NCBI RefSeq assembly: GCF_003148625.1
Contig: NZ_QGGO01000004.1
Location: forward strand, 123,995 to 187,994
Source of the DNA: Arcicella aurantiaca
GTDB taxonomy: Bacteria; Bacteroidota; Bacteroidia; Cytophagales; Spirosomataceae
Direction of reading: 5' to 3'
Length of the DNA: 64,000 nucleotides
The notes under the pieces are model-generated. The model was not told where the DNA came from and searched no databases. It saw only the letters and a program-made list of their open reading frames with translations. A program made the translations under genes and the position numbers. Shown here one piece after another: positions 43,651 through 53,660 of this stretch (positions are counted from its first letter, which is position 1; each line of letters starts with the position of its first letter).

Positions 43651-43906
43651 GTTTGAACTATGATTGATAGGATTCGTTGATTATAAGATAAATTTATGAG
43701 GTTACAGAACGATTCGGAAGTCTATACTACGACTTCAATAACCGCAGACGGGGTGAAAAACCGCCGTCAGGGTATTTGGTCGAAACCCTGACGGCGGTTT
43801 TTCACCCCGTCTGCGGTTTGCGTCAATAAGTACATTGTTCCTAAACGATTTATGATTTGTAAAAATTATGAAATATTCTAATCTTATAAATCATAGTTCA
43901 AACAAA
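43648..43906. repeat. Nested palindrome, outer 18-bp arms with inner 34-bp hairpin
   Basis: The outer arms TTTGTTTGAACTATGATT (43648-43665) and AATCATAGTTCAAACAAA (43889-43906) are perfect inverted repeats. Inside, 43740-43773 and 43785-43818 form a perfect 34-bp stem with an 11-nt loop; the arm runs from AACCGCAGACGG to GTCAGGGT and is GC-rich, unlike its surroundings. The unit lies between convergent genes tig and the gliding protein. It could be a small non-autonomous mobile element or a genome-specific repeat; it holds no gene. Confidence 0.85.
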
Positions 43907-43910
43907 CAAA

Positions 43911-43955
43911 AAACGTCGTTGAACAATTCGATTATGGAAGTGTTCAACGACGTTT
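43911..43955 (-). terminator. Terminator of the gliding-associated gene
   Basis: AAACGTCGTTGAACA pairs perfectly (15 bp) with TGTTCAACGACGTTT around a 15-nt loop. Read on the minus strand it is followed by a T-rich stretch and lies 21 bp after the stop of the minus-strand gene. Confidence 0.88.
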
Positions 43956-43975
43956 AAAATTTATTGTCAAAACTA

Positions 43976-46837
43976 TTATCTAACCAATTCTACCCAGCCT
44001 TTTAAACTTAATAATGGCGAAGCTGGGTCTAATGTTAAGAATTGTACGTCACAAGTATAAAAATATGACCCTGCTGGCATTTGATTGCCAGAAGCATCTG
44101 TTCCGTTCCATTCTAATTTTGGACCTGTATATTCATAAACTTTTTGTCCTGCACGATTATAAACAATGAAGTTTACACCTTGCACCGCTTGTGGGCATTT
44201 CATTGCTTGAAAAATATCATTTTTACCGTCACCATTTGGCGTAAAGATATTTGGCAATTCAAAGCTGGTACAATTGTCTTTACAAACTACATTACTTCTT
44301 TCACTTTCTTTACCAAAACGGTTCGTTGCCGTTACATAATAACAACCCAAATATGAGTCTGTTTTTGTATGTGTAAATGCTTTCTCTGGTGGTGTTGGCG
44401 ATGTAACCTCTCCTATCTTTGTGAAAGCTGCACCAGAACGTGCGGAGAAATAAATGGTATATTTCACAATCTCAGGGTCGCATTCCTCAATAGCACTTGT
44501 TTTGGTTGGCATTGTCCATTTCAACTTGTTTTCAAAAGTGGTTTGATTACACTTTGAAGCGTCATTTTTAATCTGATTACAATCTAAAATATCAATTGTT
44601 AAGTCAGGAGGACACGGTAACAGGAATGGTGTTGCACAAGTAATTTGCGAGAAATTATACAGCAATGCTGGTTTTATTTTCGCATCACCGTAAGTTCCAA
44701 CAGTTTCAATTTTATAACAATATGAAGAATCAGGAGACATTTTAGCAAGAACAATTCCATCTGCGGCATAAGTATCTGCTCCTGTATCTGTAAATCTAAA
44801 TGAGCTTGTGTTTGTAACAGGAACGTCGGCTATTCTGTTAAAAATACCAGAACCTTGTTTGGTTTCACGATAGATTCTGTGAGCTTGATTGTCGTTAGTC
44901 CAAGGTACAGTAGCTTGCCATGTCAAACTTACATTTTTCAATCCGCCTGTTGCCGTTAAACGTACACTACTTGCCATTTCGGCAGTATCTAATGCCGTCA
45001 ATGTTGCGTTATCTGTGTAATAAAAAACTAAACGATAGCGATATACATTATTAGTAGTATTCAGTGCTTTATCGGTGAAAAGTGTATCCAATTTCCCGAC
45101 GGTCAAATCTGTATCAATATTTGGTGATACTTGTGTAAAGCCCGTAGCACCTGTTTCGCCAGTTGCTCTGAATAAACGGAATTGATATGGTCCTTTAAAC
45201 TGTACTTTATCCAAACTTATTGGACGAGTCCATCTCACCGTAATTTCTCCATTGGTAGCATCAGTTTTATCAACGGTAACATTGGTAATTACTGGCCCTT
45301 GAAATGGTAAATTAGCACAAACTTGGTCTGAAGTTACACTCATGGTAGTATTTGTTCCATTAGTGAATAATACCACAGTACGATAACTATAATCAGTATT
45401 TCGTTTAAGATTTCTATCTGTAAAAGTTGTTGCATTTACAGGTACACGACCCACTTCTACATATCCTAAATTAGCAGGTAAACCAACGGTACAAACAGGA
45501 GGTTTATAGGTATCACAACCTTCTTTTCGGTAAATAATGATAACCGCACCTGTGTTTTGACACGCATAACTATCCCATTGTAAAGTCATGGTTCGGCTAC
45601 CTGCGTTTGGCGTAAGTTTTAGATTTTTAATTCTTGGGGCAATCACTTTAATACGCCAGTTTTTACTATCTACTAAGCTCGGAATACTTTTAGAAAGTGG
45701 CAAATCAGATACTTTAAATAAAATATCATAAGGTTCTTGCCTGATATGACTACAACTTGTTTTCCAAACGAATCTTCCAGAAGCGGTAGATGGTTGATTA
45801 GCCGTTGAAGTAAATACCGCATAATCAGGCGAAATAAATGTTGTTCCGTCAGGTAATTTATATACCGCTCCTGTTGATAAAATAGTCAAATTATCCATTC
45901 TACCTGTTTTTGAAGGAGTATCAGTTGCCGTAATAATTTCATTTATTGACGTCCCAGCTTCCACACAAATATCGTCAGGGATTTTTATTTTGGGGGCAGC
46001 GTTATCAGCATCTTTTACTTCAATTTGCATATCACGCACCGTTATTGAAATCAGTACGCCATTTCTCCATTCTTCTACAATAAAGGCACAGTTATACAAA
46101 CCTTGTTCTTGTGGAACATCCCAAACTAAATCTCCTGTGCGTGGATTAATGGTAAAGTTACTTGAGGCAGAAGCGACCTCATTGGGCTGAACAAAACCCG
46201 TAATTGCCGTTCCTCGGTCTTTACAATCATCTTGATTACCTTTTCTACAAGGAACTAACTTATAGGCAAGACTATCCCCCTCTACATCAATTGCGTTAGG
46301 GTTATGAATAAATTTCTGTCCTATCACTGCCGTTAAATCAACTGCGGGGTTCAATAAAATGGGCGTCGAGTTTTGCCCCAAACCCGGATTCACCTTCAAA
46401 ATTGTTTCTACATAAAAAGGAATTTGGTCGGAAGTTCCCGCCATGTTTCTTACATTGGCATTTCTGTTAGAAATCGCTACCGAAACCTTATAGTCAGCCG
46501 CAGCCGCAAAAGTATAAGTAGCTTTATAAACTCCTTTGGCTACACCATTGCCAAGGTCTTCACCATTTCCTCCTCCATTAATTCTGGGAGCTTCAATGAT
46601 AACACCTAATCCATCTCCAAAGCAAAATTTAGCCGTTTTTTGTTGACTCCAAGCTGTCAATCCGCCTCCAGAAGTATTATCACAATAAATGGTTAGCGTA
46701 AATTCATAAGTGAGTGAAGTGGTAGAAATCCTTTTAATAGAAATCTCACCTCCTCTCAAGTGAGTGGCGTAAGTTTTGGTAGAGTAAAGGCTCAGAAAAA
46801 ATCCCAGCACGAGGATATATAGTAATCTTAATTTCAT
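43976..46837 (-). CDS. Large secreted protein with FN3-like repeats and gliding/T9SS C-terminus
   Basis: The start is placed at the ATG at 46837, which gives a clean signal peptide (MKLRLLYILVLGFFLSLYST); the frame is open 90 bp further upstream but without signal features. The 953-residue protein has an N-terminal region with THLRGGEISIKRI, a cadherin/Ig-like middle part, and several fibronectin-III-like modules (LTLQWDSYACQNTGA, NGEITVRWTRP, KNVSLTWQATVPW). It ends in a gliding-motility (CHU_C, T9SS type B) domain with FELPNIFTPNGDGKNDIFQ. It should be exported by the type IX system and exposed on the surface, for example as an adhesin. Confidence 0.9.
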   Translation of the reverse strand: MKLRLLYILVLGFFLSLYSTKTYATHLRGGEISIKRISTTSLTYEFTLTIYCDNTSGGGLTAWSQQKTAKFCFGDGLGVIIEAPRINGGGNGEDLGNGVAKGVYKATYTFAAAADYKVSVAISNRNANVRNMAGTSDQIPFYVETILKVNPGLGQNSTPILLNPAVDLTAVIGQKFIHNPNAIDVEGDSLAYKLVPCRKGNQDDCKDRGTAITGFVQPNEVASASSNFTINPRTGDLVWDVPQEQGLYNCAFIVEEWRNGVLISITVRDMQIEVKDADNAAPKIKIPDDICVEAGTSINEIITATDTPSKTGRMDNLTILSTGAVYKLPDGTTFISPDYAVFTSTANQPSTASGRFVWKTSCSHIRQEPYDILFKVSDLPLSKSIPSLVDSKNWRIKVIAPRIKNLKLTPNAGSRTMTLQWDSYACQNTGAVIIIYRKEGCDTYKPPVCTVGLPANLGYVEVGRVPVNATTFTDRNLKRNTDYSYRTVVLFTNGTNTTMSVTSDQVCANLPFQGPVITNVTVDKTDATNGEITVRWTRPISLDKVQFKGPYQFRLFRATGETGATGFTQVSPNIDTDLTVGKLDTLFTDKALNTTNNVYRYRLVFYYTDNATLTALDTAEMASSVRLTATGGLKNVSLTWQATVPWTNDNQAHRIYRETKQGSGIFNRIADVPVTNTSSFRFTDTGADTYAADGIVLAKMSPDSSYCYKIETVGTYGDAKIKPALLYNFSQITCATPFLLPCPPDLTIDILDCNQIKNDASKCNQTTFENKLKWTMPTKTSAIEECDPEIVKYTIYFSARSGAAFTKIGEVTSPTPPEKAFTHTKTDSYLGCYYVTATNRFGKESERSNVVCKDNCTSFELPNIFTPNGDGKNDIFQAMKCPQAVQGVNFIVYNRAGQKVYEYTGPKLEWNGTDASGNQMPAGSYFYTCDVQFLTLDPASPLLSLKGWVELVR

Positions 46838-47287
46838 GTGACGTTGAATAAAAAGGTCAAGCTTTTGCCCACAAGTTAAAACATTATTTTTTTTTACCGA
46901 CAAACAAAACAAATTTTTAAAACACAAGGTTGAAAAATCAAATGTTTCGATACCGTTTTTAATAAAACAGAATTTAACGGCACATTCTTATTTTATTGTA
47001 AAAAAACGTAAAAACATTATAAATAATTGCGAAAAAGTGATAGATAATTTGAAAGACAGCCGTTTGGGTAGTAGTTTTGGAGTAAGTTATTTGTGAATTG
47101 TGATTGGTGATTAGTGATTGGCTGAGAATGTTTGTTGGTTTTATTAAAGACTTCGTTTGTGAAATTATTAAACAAAATTATCTCTTTGAAAAATCTTCAA
47201 CTAATCAGTAATTTCTAACCATCAGCAATTAGTCACTAATTACCAATAACTAATAACTTAATTACTGATAACTAAAACAAATAAAAA
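46838..47287. other. Intergenic region upstream of sdhC
   Basis: About 450 bp between divergent genes. Within it, GATTGGTGATTAGTGATTGG (near 47101) and the CAATTAGTCACTAATTACCA stretch (near 47226) form an imperfect inverted repeat of simple-sequence type. Promoters for both directions must lie here; none is certain. Confidence 0.5.
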
Positions 47288-47959
47288 ATGTCTTGGGTAA
47301 CAAAAACATTAACAAGTTCATTGGGTAGAAAACTCATTATGGCTGTTACGGGGCTTTCGTTAATTGCCTTTCTTGTAGTGCATTGTGCAATTAATGCTTG
47401 TATTTTTCTTAATGATGGAGGGCATACATTCAACGAAGCCGCTGAATTTATGGCACACAATTTATTCATCAGAATTTCAGAAGTTGGTCTTATGGCAGGA
47501 CTTCTTATTCACATCGTGGATGGATTGATGCTTTGGAAATCAAACAACGAAAAACGTCCAGTAAAGTATGCAGTTGTAAAAGGCGAAGCTAACTCAACTT
47601 GGTATTCTCGTTCAATGGGTCTTTTAGGTTCATTATTATTGATTTTCTTGGTAGTTCACTTACGTCACTTTTGGGTAGTAAGTCGTTTTACTGATGTCAT
47701 TTCTGGAGGACAAAAAACTCTTTTCCAAGAAATGGTAGAGGTTTTTGCTAACCCTATTCCAGTAGTATTGTATGTTGTAGGATGTCTTTCTTTGGCTTAC
47801 CATTTATTACATGGTTTCCAGAGTGCCTTCCAAACAATGGGTTGGAATCACCCAAAATACACTCCTTTTGTTAAATGTTTAGGTGCAGGATTCTCAATTC
47901 TTATTCCTTTGATATTTGCTGCCATGCCAATTGCCATGCACTTGGGTTGGATTAAATAA
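47288..47959 (+). CDS. sdhC: Succinate dehydrogenase/fumarate reductase, cytochrome b subunit
   Basis: Membrane anchor and di-heme subunit of complex II (type B). The 223-residue protein has five hydrophobic helices, and heme-ligand His candidates in FLVVHCAINAC, GLLIHIVDG, LVVHLRHFW and YHLLHGFQSAFQTMGW. It passes electrons between quinone and SdhB. The start, MSWVTKTLTSSLGRKLIMAV, is typical of Bacteroidota. It is the first gene of sdhC-sdhA-(four-helix gene)-sdhB. Confidence 0.94.
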   Translation: MSWVTKTLTSSLGRKLIMAVTGLSLIAFLVVHCAINACIFLNDGGHTFNEAAEFMAHNLFIRISEVGLMAGLLIHIVDGLMLWKSNNEKRPVKYAVVKGEANSTWYSRSMGLLGSLLLIFLVVHLRHFWVVSRFTDVISGGQKTLFQEMVEVFANPIPVVLYVVGCLSLAYHLLHGFQSAFQTMGWNHPKYTPFVKCLGAGFSILIPLIFAAMPIAMHLGWIK

Positions 47960-48045
47960 TCTTTAAGTCATAAGTCAATAGTTGTAAGTTTTTAGGATAT
48001 AGTAAATTGGTAAACTGAAGACTTCTAACTGAAATAAATACGTTT

Positions 48046-50028
48046 ATGTCAACTAAATTAGATGCTAAAATACCTAACGGTTCAATTGATGAAAAATGGA
48101 CAAAGTTCAAATCATCAGTACCTTTAGTAAACCCTGCTAACAAGCGGAATATCGAAGTTATCGTGGTAGGTACTGGCTTAGCTGGTGCTTCTGCTGCTGC
48201 TTCATTGGCTGAATTAGGATACAAAGTGAAAGCTTTCTGTTTCCAAGATTCTCCACGTAGAGCTCACTCAATTGCTGCTCAAGGTGGTATCAATGCTGCC
48301 AAAAATTACCAAAATGATGGTGACTCTATTCACCGTTTATTTTATGATACCATTAAAGGTGGTGACTACCGTGCAAGAGAAGCAAACGTACACCGTTTAG
48401 CTGAAGTTTCTGGTAATATTATCGACCAATGTGTGGCTCAAGGTGTTCCTTTTGCTCGTGAATATGGTGGGTTATTATCAAACCGTTCATTTGGTGGTAC
48501 GCAAGTACAACGTACTTTTTATGCTGCTGGACAAACTGGACAACAATTATTGTTAGGTGCTTATTCTGCTTTACAACGTCAGGTTGGTTTAGGTAACGTA
48601 ACGATGTACACTCGCCACGAAATGATGGACGTAGTAATGATTGACGGCAAAGCTCGTGGTATCATTGCTCGTGATTTGATTTCTGGTAAATTAGAAAGAC
48701 ATTTCGGACACGCTGTGTTATTGTGTACAGGTGGATATGGTAACGTATTCTATCTTTCTACAAACGCAATGGGGTCTAACGTAACGGCTGCTTGGAAAGC
48801 TCACCGCAAAGGTGCATTCTTCGCAAACCCTTGCTATACACAAATTCACCCAACTTGTATTCCTGTATCAGGCGACCACCAATCGAAATTGACTTTGATG
48901 TCAGAATCATTGCGTAATGACGGTCGTATTTGGGTTCCTAAAAAACAAAATGATACTCGTTTAGCCGTTCAAATTCCAGAAGATGAGCGTGATTATTATT
49001 TAGAACGTCGTTATCCTGCTTTTGGTAACTTAGTGCCTCGTGATATTGCCTCTCGTGCGGCTAAAGAACGTTGTGATGCAGGTTATGGTGTGGGTACTTC
49101 TAAAATGGCAGTTTATCTTGACTATGCAGAAGCTATCTTACGTTATGGTCGTATCGAAGCCAACAAAAAAGGACTTGCTAATCCATCTACTGAAGAATTG
49201 CAAGTAATGGGTAAAGAAGTAGTAAAAGAGAAATACGGTAACTTGTTTGATATGTATAAGCAAATTACTGGCGAAGACCCTTACGAAGTTCCAATGCGTA
49301 TTTATCCTGCGGTTCACTATACAATGGGTGGACTTTGGGTTGATTATAACTTAATGACAACTGTTCCTGGGCTTTATGCTTTGGGAGAAGCAAACTTCTC
49401 TGACCACGGTGCTAACCGTTTGGGAGCTTCTGCTTTAATGCAAGGTTTGGCTGATGGTTATTTCGTATTACCATATACAATTGGTGCTTATTTGGCAGGA
49501 GATATTCGTACAAAAGCAATCCCAACTGATGCTCCTGAGTTTGTGGCTTCTGAAAAAGCTGTTCAAGAGACTATTGACAAATTGATGGGTATTAAAGGCA
49601 CGAAATCTGTTGATTATTTCCATAAGAAATTAGGAAAAATCATGTGGGATAAGTGTGGTATGGCTCGTAACGAAGCTGGTTTGAAAGAAGCAATCGTTGA
49701 AATTCAAGCATTACAGAAAGAATTCTGGGCAGATGTAAGAATTCCGGGAGATGCAGACGAATTCAACCCAGAATTAGAAAAAGCGGCTCGTGTAGCTGAC
49801 TTCTTAGAACTTGGCGAATTGATGTGTATTGATGCTCTTAACCGTAATGAATCATGTGGAGGACACTTCCGTGAAGAATTCCAAGAAGACGGCGGAGAAG
49901 CAAAACGTGATGACGAAAACTATATGTATGTTGCCGCATGGGAATACAAAGGTCAGTCAGCGTATGAATTACACAAAGAAGAGTTAGTTTACGAAAATAT
50001 TAAAATTGCTCAAAGAAATTATAAATAG
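48046..50028 (+). CDS. sdhA: Succinate dehydrogenase/fumarate reductase, flavoprotein subunit
   Basis: Catalytic subunit of complex II, oxidising succinate to fumarate. The 660-residue protein has the FAD site [20 protein letters not shown] (about 38-57) and the flavin-linked region [15 protein letters not shown]. Substrate-site residues lie in [11 protein letters not shown] and the [20 protein letters not shown] segment. The length and sequence agree with the Bacteroidota type-B enzyme. It is followed by an inserted four-helix-bundle gene before sdhB. Confidence 0.96.
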   Translation: MSTKLDAKIPNGSIDEKWTKFKSSVPLVNPANKRNIEVIVVGTGLAGASAAASLAELGYKVKAFCFQDSPRRAHSIAAQGGINAAKNYQNDGDSIHRLFYDTIKGGDYRAREANVHRLAEVSGNIIDQCVAQGVPFAREYGGLLSNRSFGGTQVQRTFYAAGQTGQQLLLGAYSALQRQVGLGNVTMYTRHEMMDVVMIDGKARGIIARDLISGKLERHFGHAVLLCTGGYGNVFYLSTNAMGSNVTAAWKAHRKGAFFANPCYTQIHPTCIPVSGDHQSKLTLMSESLRNDGRIWVPKKQNDTRLAVQIPEDERDYYLERRYPAFGNLVPRDIASRAAKERCDAGYGVGTSKMAVYLDYAEAILRYGRIEANKKGLANPSTEELQVMGKEVVKEKYGNLFDMYKQITGEDPYEVPMRIYPAVHYTMGGLWVDYNLMTTVPGLYALGEANFSDHGANRLGASALMQGLADGYFVLPYTIGAYLAGDIRTKAIPTDAPEFVASEKAVQETIDKLMGIKGTKSVDYFHKKLGKIMWDKCGMARNEAGLKEAIVEIQALQKEFWADVRIPGDADEFNPELEKAARVADFLELGELMCIDALNRNESCGGHFREEFQEDGGEAKRDDENYMYVAAWEYKGQSAYELHKEELVYENIKIAQRNYK

Positions 50029-50548
50029 TGGTTAGGGGTTGGGATTTAGGATTTAGATATAGAAACGTAATTACGTAAAATAAACTAAGTTCTAAATCTT
50101 AACTTTCATAATATAGTTCTCAAAACAATGATAAAAAGTTATAAAGATTTACGAGTTTGGCAAAAAGCGATTGAGCTTGTAACCTTTATCTATAATTTAT
50201 CAAAAAGTTTTCCCAAAGATGAAACATTTGGGCTTACCTCTCAATTAAGACGTGCAACGGTATCAGTTTCACTCAATATTGCAGAAGGATATGGACGACA
50301 CAGTACCCAAAGTTATATTCAATTTTTAAGAATAGCTCGTGGGTCAATTATGGAAGCAGAAACCTGTATTATTATTTCAGAGAATTTAGGTTATATCACA
50401 AATATTCAGGCGTTAGAGGGTAAAAAGAAAATAGAAGAAGTTCTGATTTTATTAAACAGCTTATTAAAATCATTGAATGAAAAGTTAAATCTTCCGAGTG
50501 AAGGGCAACACTAAATCCTACCCCCCAACCCCTAAATCCTAATAAATA
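50029..50548. repeat. Insertion-like module with inverted flanks between sdhA and sdhB
   Basis: TTAGGGGTTGGGATTTAGG just after sdhA and the inverted CCCCCCAACCCCTAAATCC just before sdhB flank the four-helix-bundle gene. The arms match over about 20 bp with a few mismatches. The sdhA-sdhB spacing, normally short, is thereby stretched to 520 bp, which suggests that the gene and its flanks entered the operon as a unit. Confidence 0.6.
50128..50514 (+). CDS. Four-helix-bundle protein (23S rRNA intervening-sequence type)
   Basis: The 128-residue protein belongs to the S23/IVS-encoded four-helix-bundle family: YKDLRVWQKAIELVTFIYNL, FGLTSQLRRATVSVSLNIAEG and LNSLLKSLNEKL are characteristic. These proteins were first seen in intervening sequences of 23S rRNA genes and also occur as isolated genes in Bacteroidota. 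Their function is unknown. Here it lies inside the sdh operon with inverted flanking repeats, in the same direction as the operon. Confidence 0.93.
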   Translation: MIKSYKDLRVWQKAIELVTFIYNLSKSFPKDETFGLTSQLRRATVSVSLNIAEGYGRHSTQSYIQFLRIARGSIMEAETCIIISENLGYITNIQALEGKKKIEEVLILLNSLLKSLNEKLNLPSEGQH

Positions 50549-51307
50549 ATGGAAGGAAATATGAATTTGACGCTCAAAGTGTGGCGTCAGAAAAATGCCA
50601 ACTCAGAAGGCAATTTTCAAGACTATAAAGTTGCAGGTGTATCAGAAGATATGTCTTTCTTAGAGATGTTTGATGTTTTGAACGAACGTCTTATCAACGA
50701 AGGAGATTCTCCAGTAGCATTCGACCATGACTGCCGTGAAGGTATTTGCGGTATGTGTTCAATGTATATCAACGGAGAGCCTCACGGACCAAACAAAGGT
50801 GTAACTACTTGTCAGTTACACATGCGTAGTTTCAAAGACGGTGATACTATTACAGTTGAACCTTGGAGAGCTCAAGCATTCCCAATTGTAAAAGACTTAG
50901 CGGTAAACCGTTCAGCTTTCGACCGTATCATTTCTGCGGGTGGTTACGTTTCTGTAAACACAGGTAACGCACAAGATGCCAACGCTTTACCAATCGGTAA
51001 AGACCATGCAGATGAGGCATTTGCAGCAGCAGCGTGTATCGGTTGTGGTGCTTGTGTAGCAGCTTGTAAAAATGCTTCGGCGATGTTGTTTACCTCAGCG
51101 AAGATTTCTCAATTAGCTTTATTACCACAAGGACAAGCAGAACGTACTATGCGTGCCGAGAAAATGGTTGCACAAATGGATACAGAAGGTTTCGGAGCGT
51201 GTACCAACACAGGAGCTTGCGAAGCTGAATGTCCAAAAGGTATTTCATTGGAAAACATAGCTCGTATGAACCGTGAGTATTATGGTGCAGTTTTGAGTTC
51301 TAAATAG
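50549..51307 (+). CDS. sdhB: Succinate dehydrogenase/fumarate reductase, iron-sulfur subunit
   Basis: Electron-transfer subunit of complex II. The 252-residue protein has the [2Fe-2S] motif [15 protein letters not shown] and later cysteine motifs [15 protein letters not shown] and [15 protein letters not shown] for the [4Fe-4S] and [3Fe-4S] clusters. The start may be 50549 or 50561 ([12 protein letters not shown]); both are in frame and only four residues apart. It ends the operon; a strong terminator follows. Confidence 0.95.
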   Translation: MEGNMNLTLKVWRQKNANSEGNFQDYKVAGVSEDMSFLEMFDVLNERLINEGDSPVAFDHDCREGICGMCSMYINGEPHGPNKGVTTCQLHMRSFKDGDTITVEPWRAQAFPIVKDLAVNRSAFDRIISAGGYVSVNTGNAQDANALPIGKDHADEAFAAAACIGCGACVAACKNASAMLFTSAKISQLALLPQGQAERTMRAEKMVAQMDTEGFGACTNTGACEAECPKGISLENIARMNREYYGAVLSSK

Positions 51308-51325
51308 GAATTCGTTTTTATATTG

Positions 51326-51362
51326 AAAAAGCCGTTTCAGATAATCTGAAACGGCTTTTTTT
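51326..51362. terminator. Bidirectional terminator between sdhB and the HNH gene
   Basis: AAAAAGCCGTTTCAGAT pairs with ATCTGAAACGGCTTTTT over about 17 bp with a minimal loop. T runs in both directions suit the convergent genes on each side. Confidence 0.92.
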
Positions 51363-51367
51363 GTAAT

Positions 51368-52429
51368 TTATATTTTTCTGATCATACCTGAATATTTAAA
51401 CATACCAAAAACATTTGTTTGATGGTGTTTAAGAAAAATAATAGATGGTTGAAAATATTCAACTTTAGGAACAATGATTTTCTTACCATGATATTCGTTT
51501 AAAAGAGTATTTTTAACATCCTCATGAACTATTACTTTTAATTCATTGTCGATAGTGATAAATCCTTTATCAAAAGCCCAGTGCATATCTCGACAAAGTG
51601 CTATGCCATTGCAAGGCAAAAAAGTTCCTAAATGTGCTTTAGGTTTTATATGAGCAGCTTCTAAATTATAAAATGAATTCCAATAAATTACTTTTTCAGT
51701 AATTGCACATTTATAGTCATAAGCTAATAATACAAAATCTCTAAAACTCACAGAGTTAAACAAATGGGCACCTCTAATTTGTTCTATATCTTCGTAATTT
51801 TCATTCTCTTCTAAATTTTCTTCTTGTTGCTTTGTAGTATCATTAGCAATAGTAAACTCCTGTAAAATTTCATCTTGTTGTTTTACTATCTCTCTTTCAG
51901 CATCATTTGCAATGATAACTTTAATATTTTCGACATTATTTGTATTATGTTCTATAAAAGGTAAATCACCTTCAAAAAGAGCATGACCACCTTTAATCTT
52001 TGAGTTAGTTATTAAAGAAGTCAAAAAGTGGTAGTTTTCATTTTCATTATCAAACCGATACATGAAATATAGAGGCATTAGCTCATTATCATTCTGTTCA
52101 ACTCTTTCAAAAACAACAATATCATTGGGCTGATAAAGTTTATTAGGGTCTATAAGTTTATTCAAATAAATGCGAAACTCATCTCTCGTACCATTTGACT
52201 GATTATATTTGTCGTTATGATATACATACCATGAATATACTTTTTCATTTTTAAAAAAGGGTACTATGGGTATAACAACAGCATCATTTGTTATAACTTT
52301 TGATAATTGAGGAAAAAAAGATTGAACCTGTTTTGATACATAGATATATCTTCCTCTTGAAACGCTTCCATCAGGCTTAGGACTGCCCAACTCTTGAAAA
52401 CCTAATTTCTTTATGTAGTATTTTGCCAT
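51368..52429 (-). CDS. HNH restriction endonuclease with EcoRII-N/B3-like domain
   Basis: The 353-residue protein looks like the nuclease of a type II system. The N-terminal part (about 15-115; GRYIYVSKQVQSFFPQL, GTRDEFRIYL) resembles the B3-like DNA-binding domain of EcoRII. The C-terminal part (about 235-300) is an HNH nuclease: CAITEKVIYWNSFYNLEAAH, then PCNGIALCRDMHWAFDKGFI, with catalytic His in AAHIKP. A low-complexity acidic linker joins them. The gene overlaps the upstream methyltransferase gene by 53 bp, a strong sign of one functional unit. Confidence 0.85.
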   Translation of the reverse strand: MAKYYIKKLGFQELGSPKPDGSVSRGRYIYVSKQVQSFFPQLSKVITNDAVVIPIVPFFKNEKVYSWYVYHNDKYNQSNGTRDEFRIYLNKLIDPNKLYQPNDIVVFERVEQNDNELMPLYFMYRFDNENENYHFLTSLITNSKIKGGHALFEGDLPFIEHNTNNVENIKVIIANDAEREIVKQQDEILQEFTIANDTTKQQEENLEENENYEDIEQIRGAHLFNSVSFRDFVLLAYDYKCAITEKVIYWNSFYNLEAAHIKPKAHLGTFLPCNGIALCRDMHWAFDKGFITIDNELKVIVHEDVKNTLLNEYHGKKIIVPKVEYFQPSIIFLKHHQTNVFGMFKYSGMIRKI

Positions 52430-53660
52430 AATATTTTTCTATAAATTCATTTGTAGCTAATGCGATTTTTTTTGCAAAAAGTGGTGGAACTGCATTGCCA
52501 ATCATTTTATATTGGTCTTGTTGGCTTCCTAAAAATTCAAAATCATCTTCAAATGTTTGAAGTTTTGCCGCTTCTCTAATCGTAATTGTTCTTGCCTGAT
52601 TACTGTCTGGATGTATATGACGAAGTCCATCTTTATATAAGTGTGCAGGAATTGTATTGCTTGGTTTATCCCACCTGAGTACATGGTATTTATGGACATT
52701 TGAATTTCTACCTGTTACTTTTGTATATAACTCTTTTAATTTGTCAGTTTTAATATATTCATTTCTACCTGTTTCTATGTCCTCTGTCAATAATTTAAAA
52801 ATAGAAATATCTCTTTGGCTTTGAGTCCTTGGTAAATTATTTAAGAACTCTTGATTTCTATCATAAGTATGGCTAAATAATTTTCCATTAATTTTTTGTG
52901 GACTATCAAGAGGAAACATTTTTGGCATATTACCAATTGCATGACGTACTGTATTAACTTCTTTAGTTAAGTATTTTTTTATAATAACCTCATAAAAATC
53001 ATACAAAGCCACTTGCGGCTCTTCTTCTATTAATTCACGATTTACTCCCAAAATAATTAGTCTTTTCCTTGATTGAGGAATGCCAAACTTAGAACAGTCA
53101 AGTAGAGCAAGCTGTCGTAAGTTGTCTGTTATTTCATACCCAATTTCAGAAAAGGCTTTTGTAATTCTATCAACTATTGAAATACCACCTGGTGAAGCAC
53201 TCAATAAGCCTTCAACATTTTCAAAAACAAATACTTTTGGTCTAAATTTATCCACAACTTCCAAATAACTCTCAAAAAGGAAATTCCTATAATCATCATT
53301 CATCCTATTTTCATCCCGAATTCTTCCTGCAATAGAATATGCTTGACATGGAGGACCGCCAATAATCAAATCGATAGACTTATCACCAATTAGACTACAT
53401 AATCCATTATTTTGCCCATAGTCAGTATCATTCCAACCATAAAATAACTCGTATGTCCTTTGTATGTCAAATCTTAAAACTATTTTTTCTCCATCTATTC
53501 CCCATTTGTTGGTCAATCTTTTACTTAGAGTTTCACAGGGTTTCTTTTCCCATTCTAAACACGCCAATGTATTGTATTTACCAGTCTGTTCAAATCCATC
53601 CGTTAATCCTCCACAACCTGCAAATAAATCAATGACATTATATTTTCTATTATTCTCCAT
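52377..53660 (-). CDS. DNA cytosine-5 methyltransferase (1)
   Basis: The 427-residue enzyme shows the C5-methyltransferase motifs in order: motif I VIDLFAGCGGLTDGFEQTG, motif IV with the catalytic Cys in GGPPCQAYSIAG, VFENVEGLL (VI), SRKRLIILG (VIII) and the late motifs near RTITIREAAKLQTF and MIGNAVPPLFA. The target-recognition region lies between VIII and IX. It overlaps the restriction gene downstream and the second methyltransferase upstream (11 bp). It protects host DNA against the HNH enzyme. Confidence 0.95.
   Translation of the reverse strand: MENNRKYNVIDLFAGCGGLTDGFEQTGKYNTLACLEWEKKPCETLSKRLTNKWGIDGEKIVLRFDIQRTYELFYGWNDTDYGQNNGLCSLIGDKSIDLIIGGPPCQAYSIAGRIRDENRMNDDYRNFLFESYLEVVDKFRPKVFVFENVEGLLSASPGGISIVDRITKAFSEIGYEITDNLRQLALLDCSKFGIPQSRKRLIILGVNRELIEEEPQVALYDFYEVIIKKYLTKEVNTVRHAIGNMPKMFPLDSPQKINGKLFSHTYDRNQEFLNNLPRTQSQRDISIFKLLTEDIETGRNEYIKTDKLKELYTKVTGRNSNVHKYHVLRWDKPSNTIPAHLYKDGLRHIHPDSNQARTITIREAAKLQTFEDDFEFLGSQQDQYKMIGNAVPPLFAKKIALATNEFIEKYYGKILHKEIRFSRVGQS

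Noticed and set aside
46838-46927. 30 extra N-terminal residues on the gliding-associated protein
   Set aside because: They precede a perfect signal peptide and would block it.
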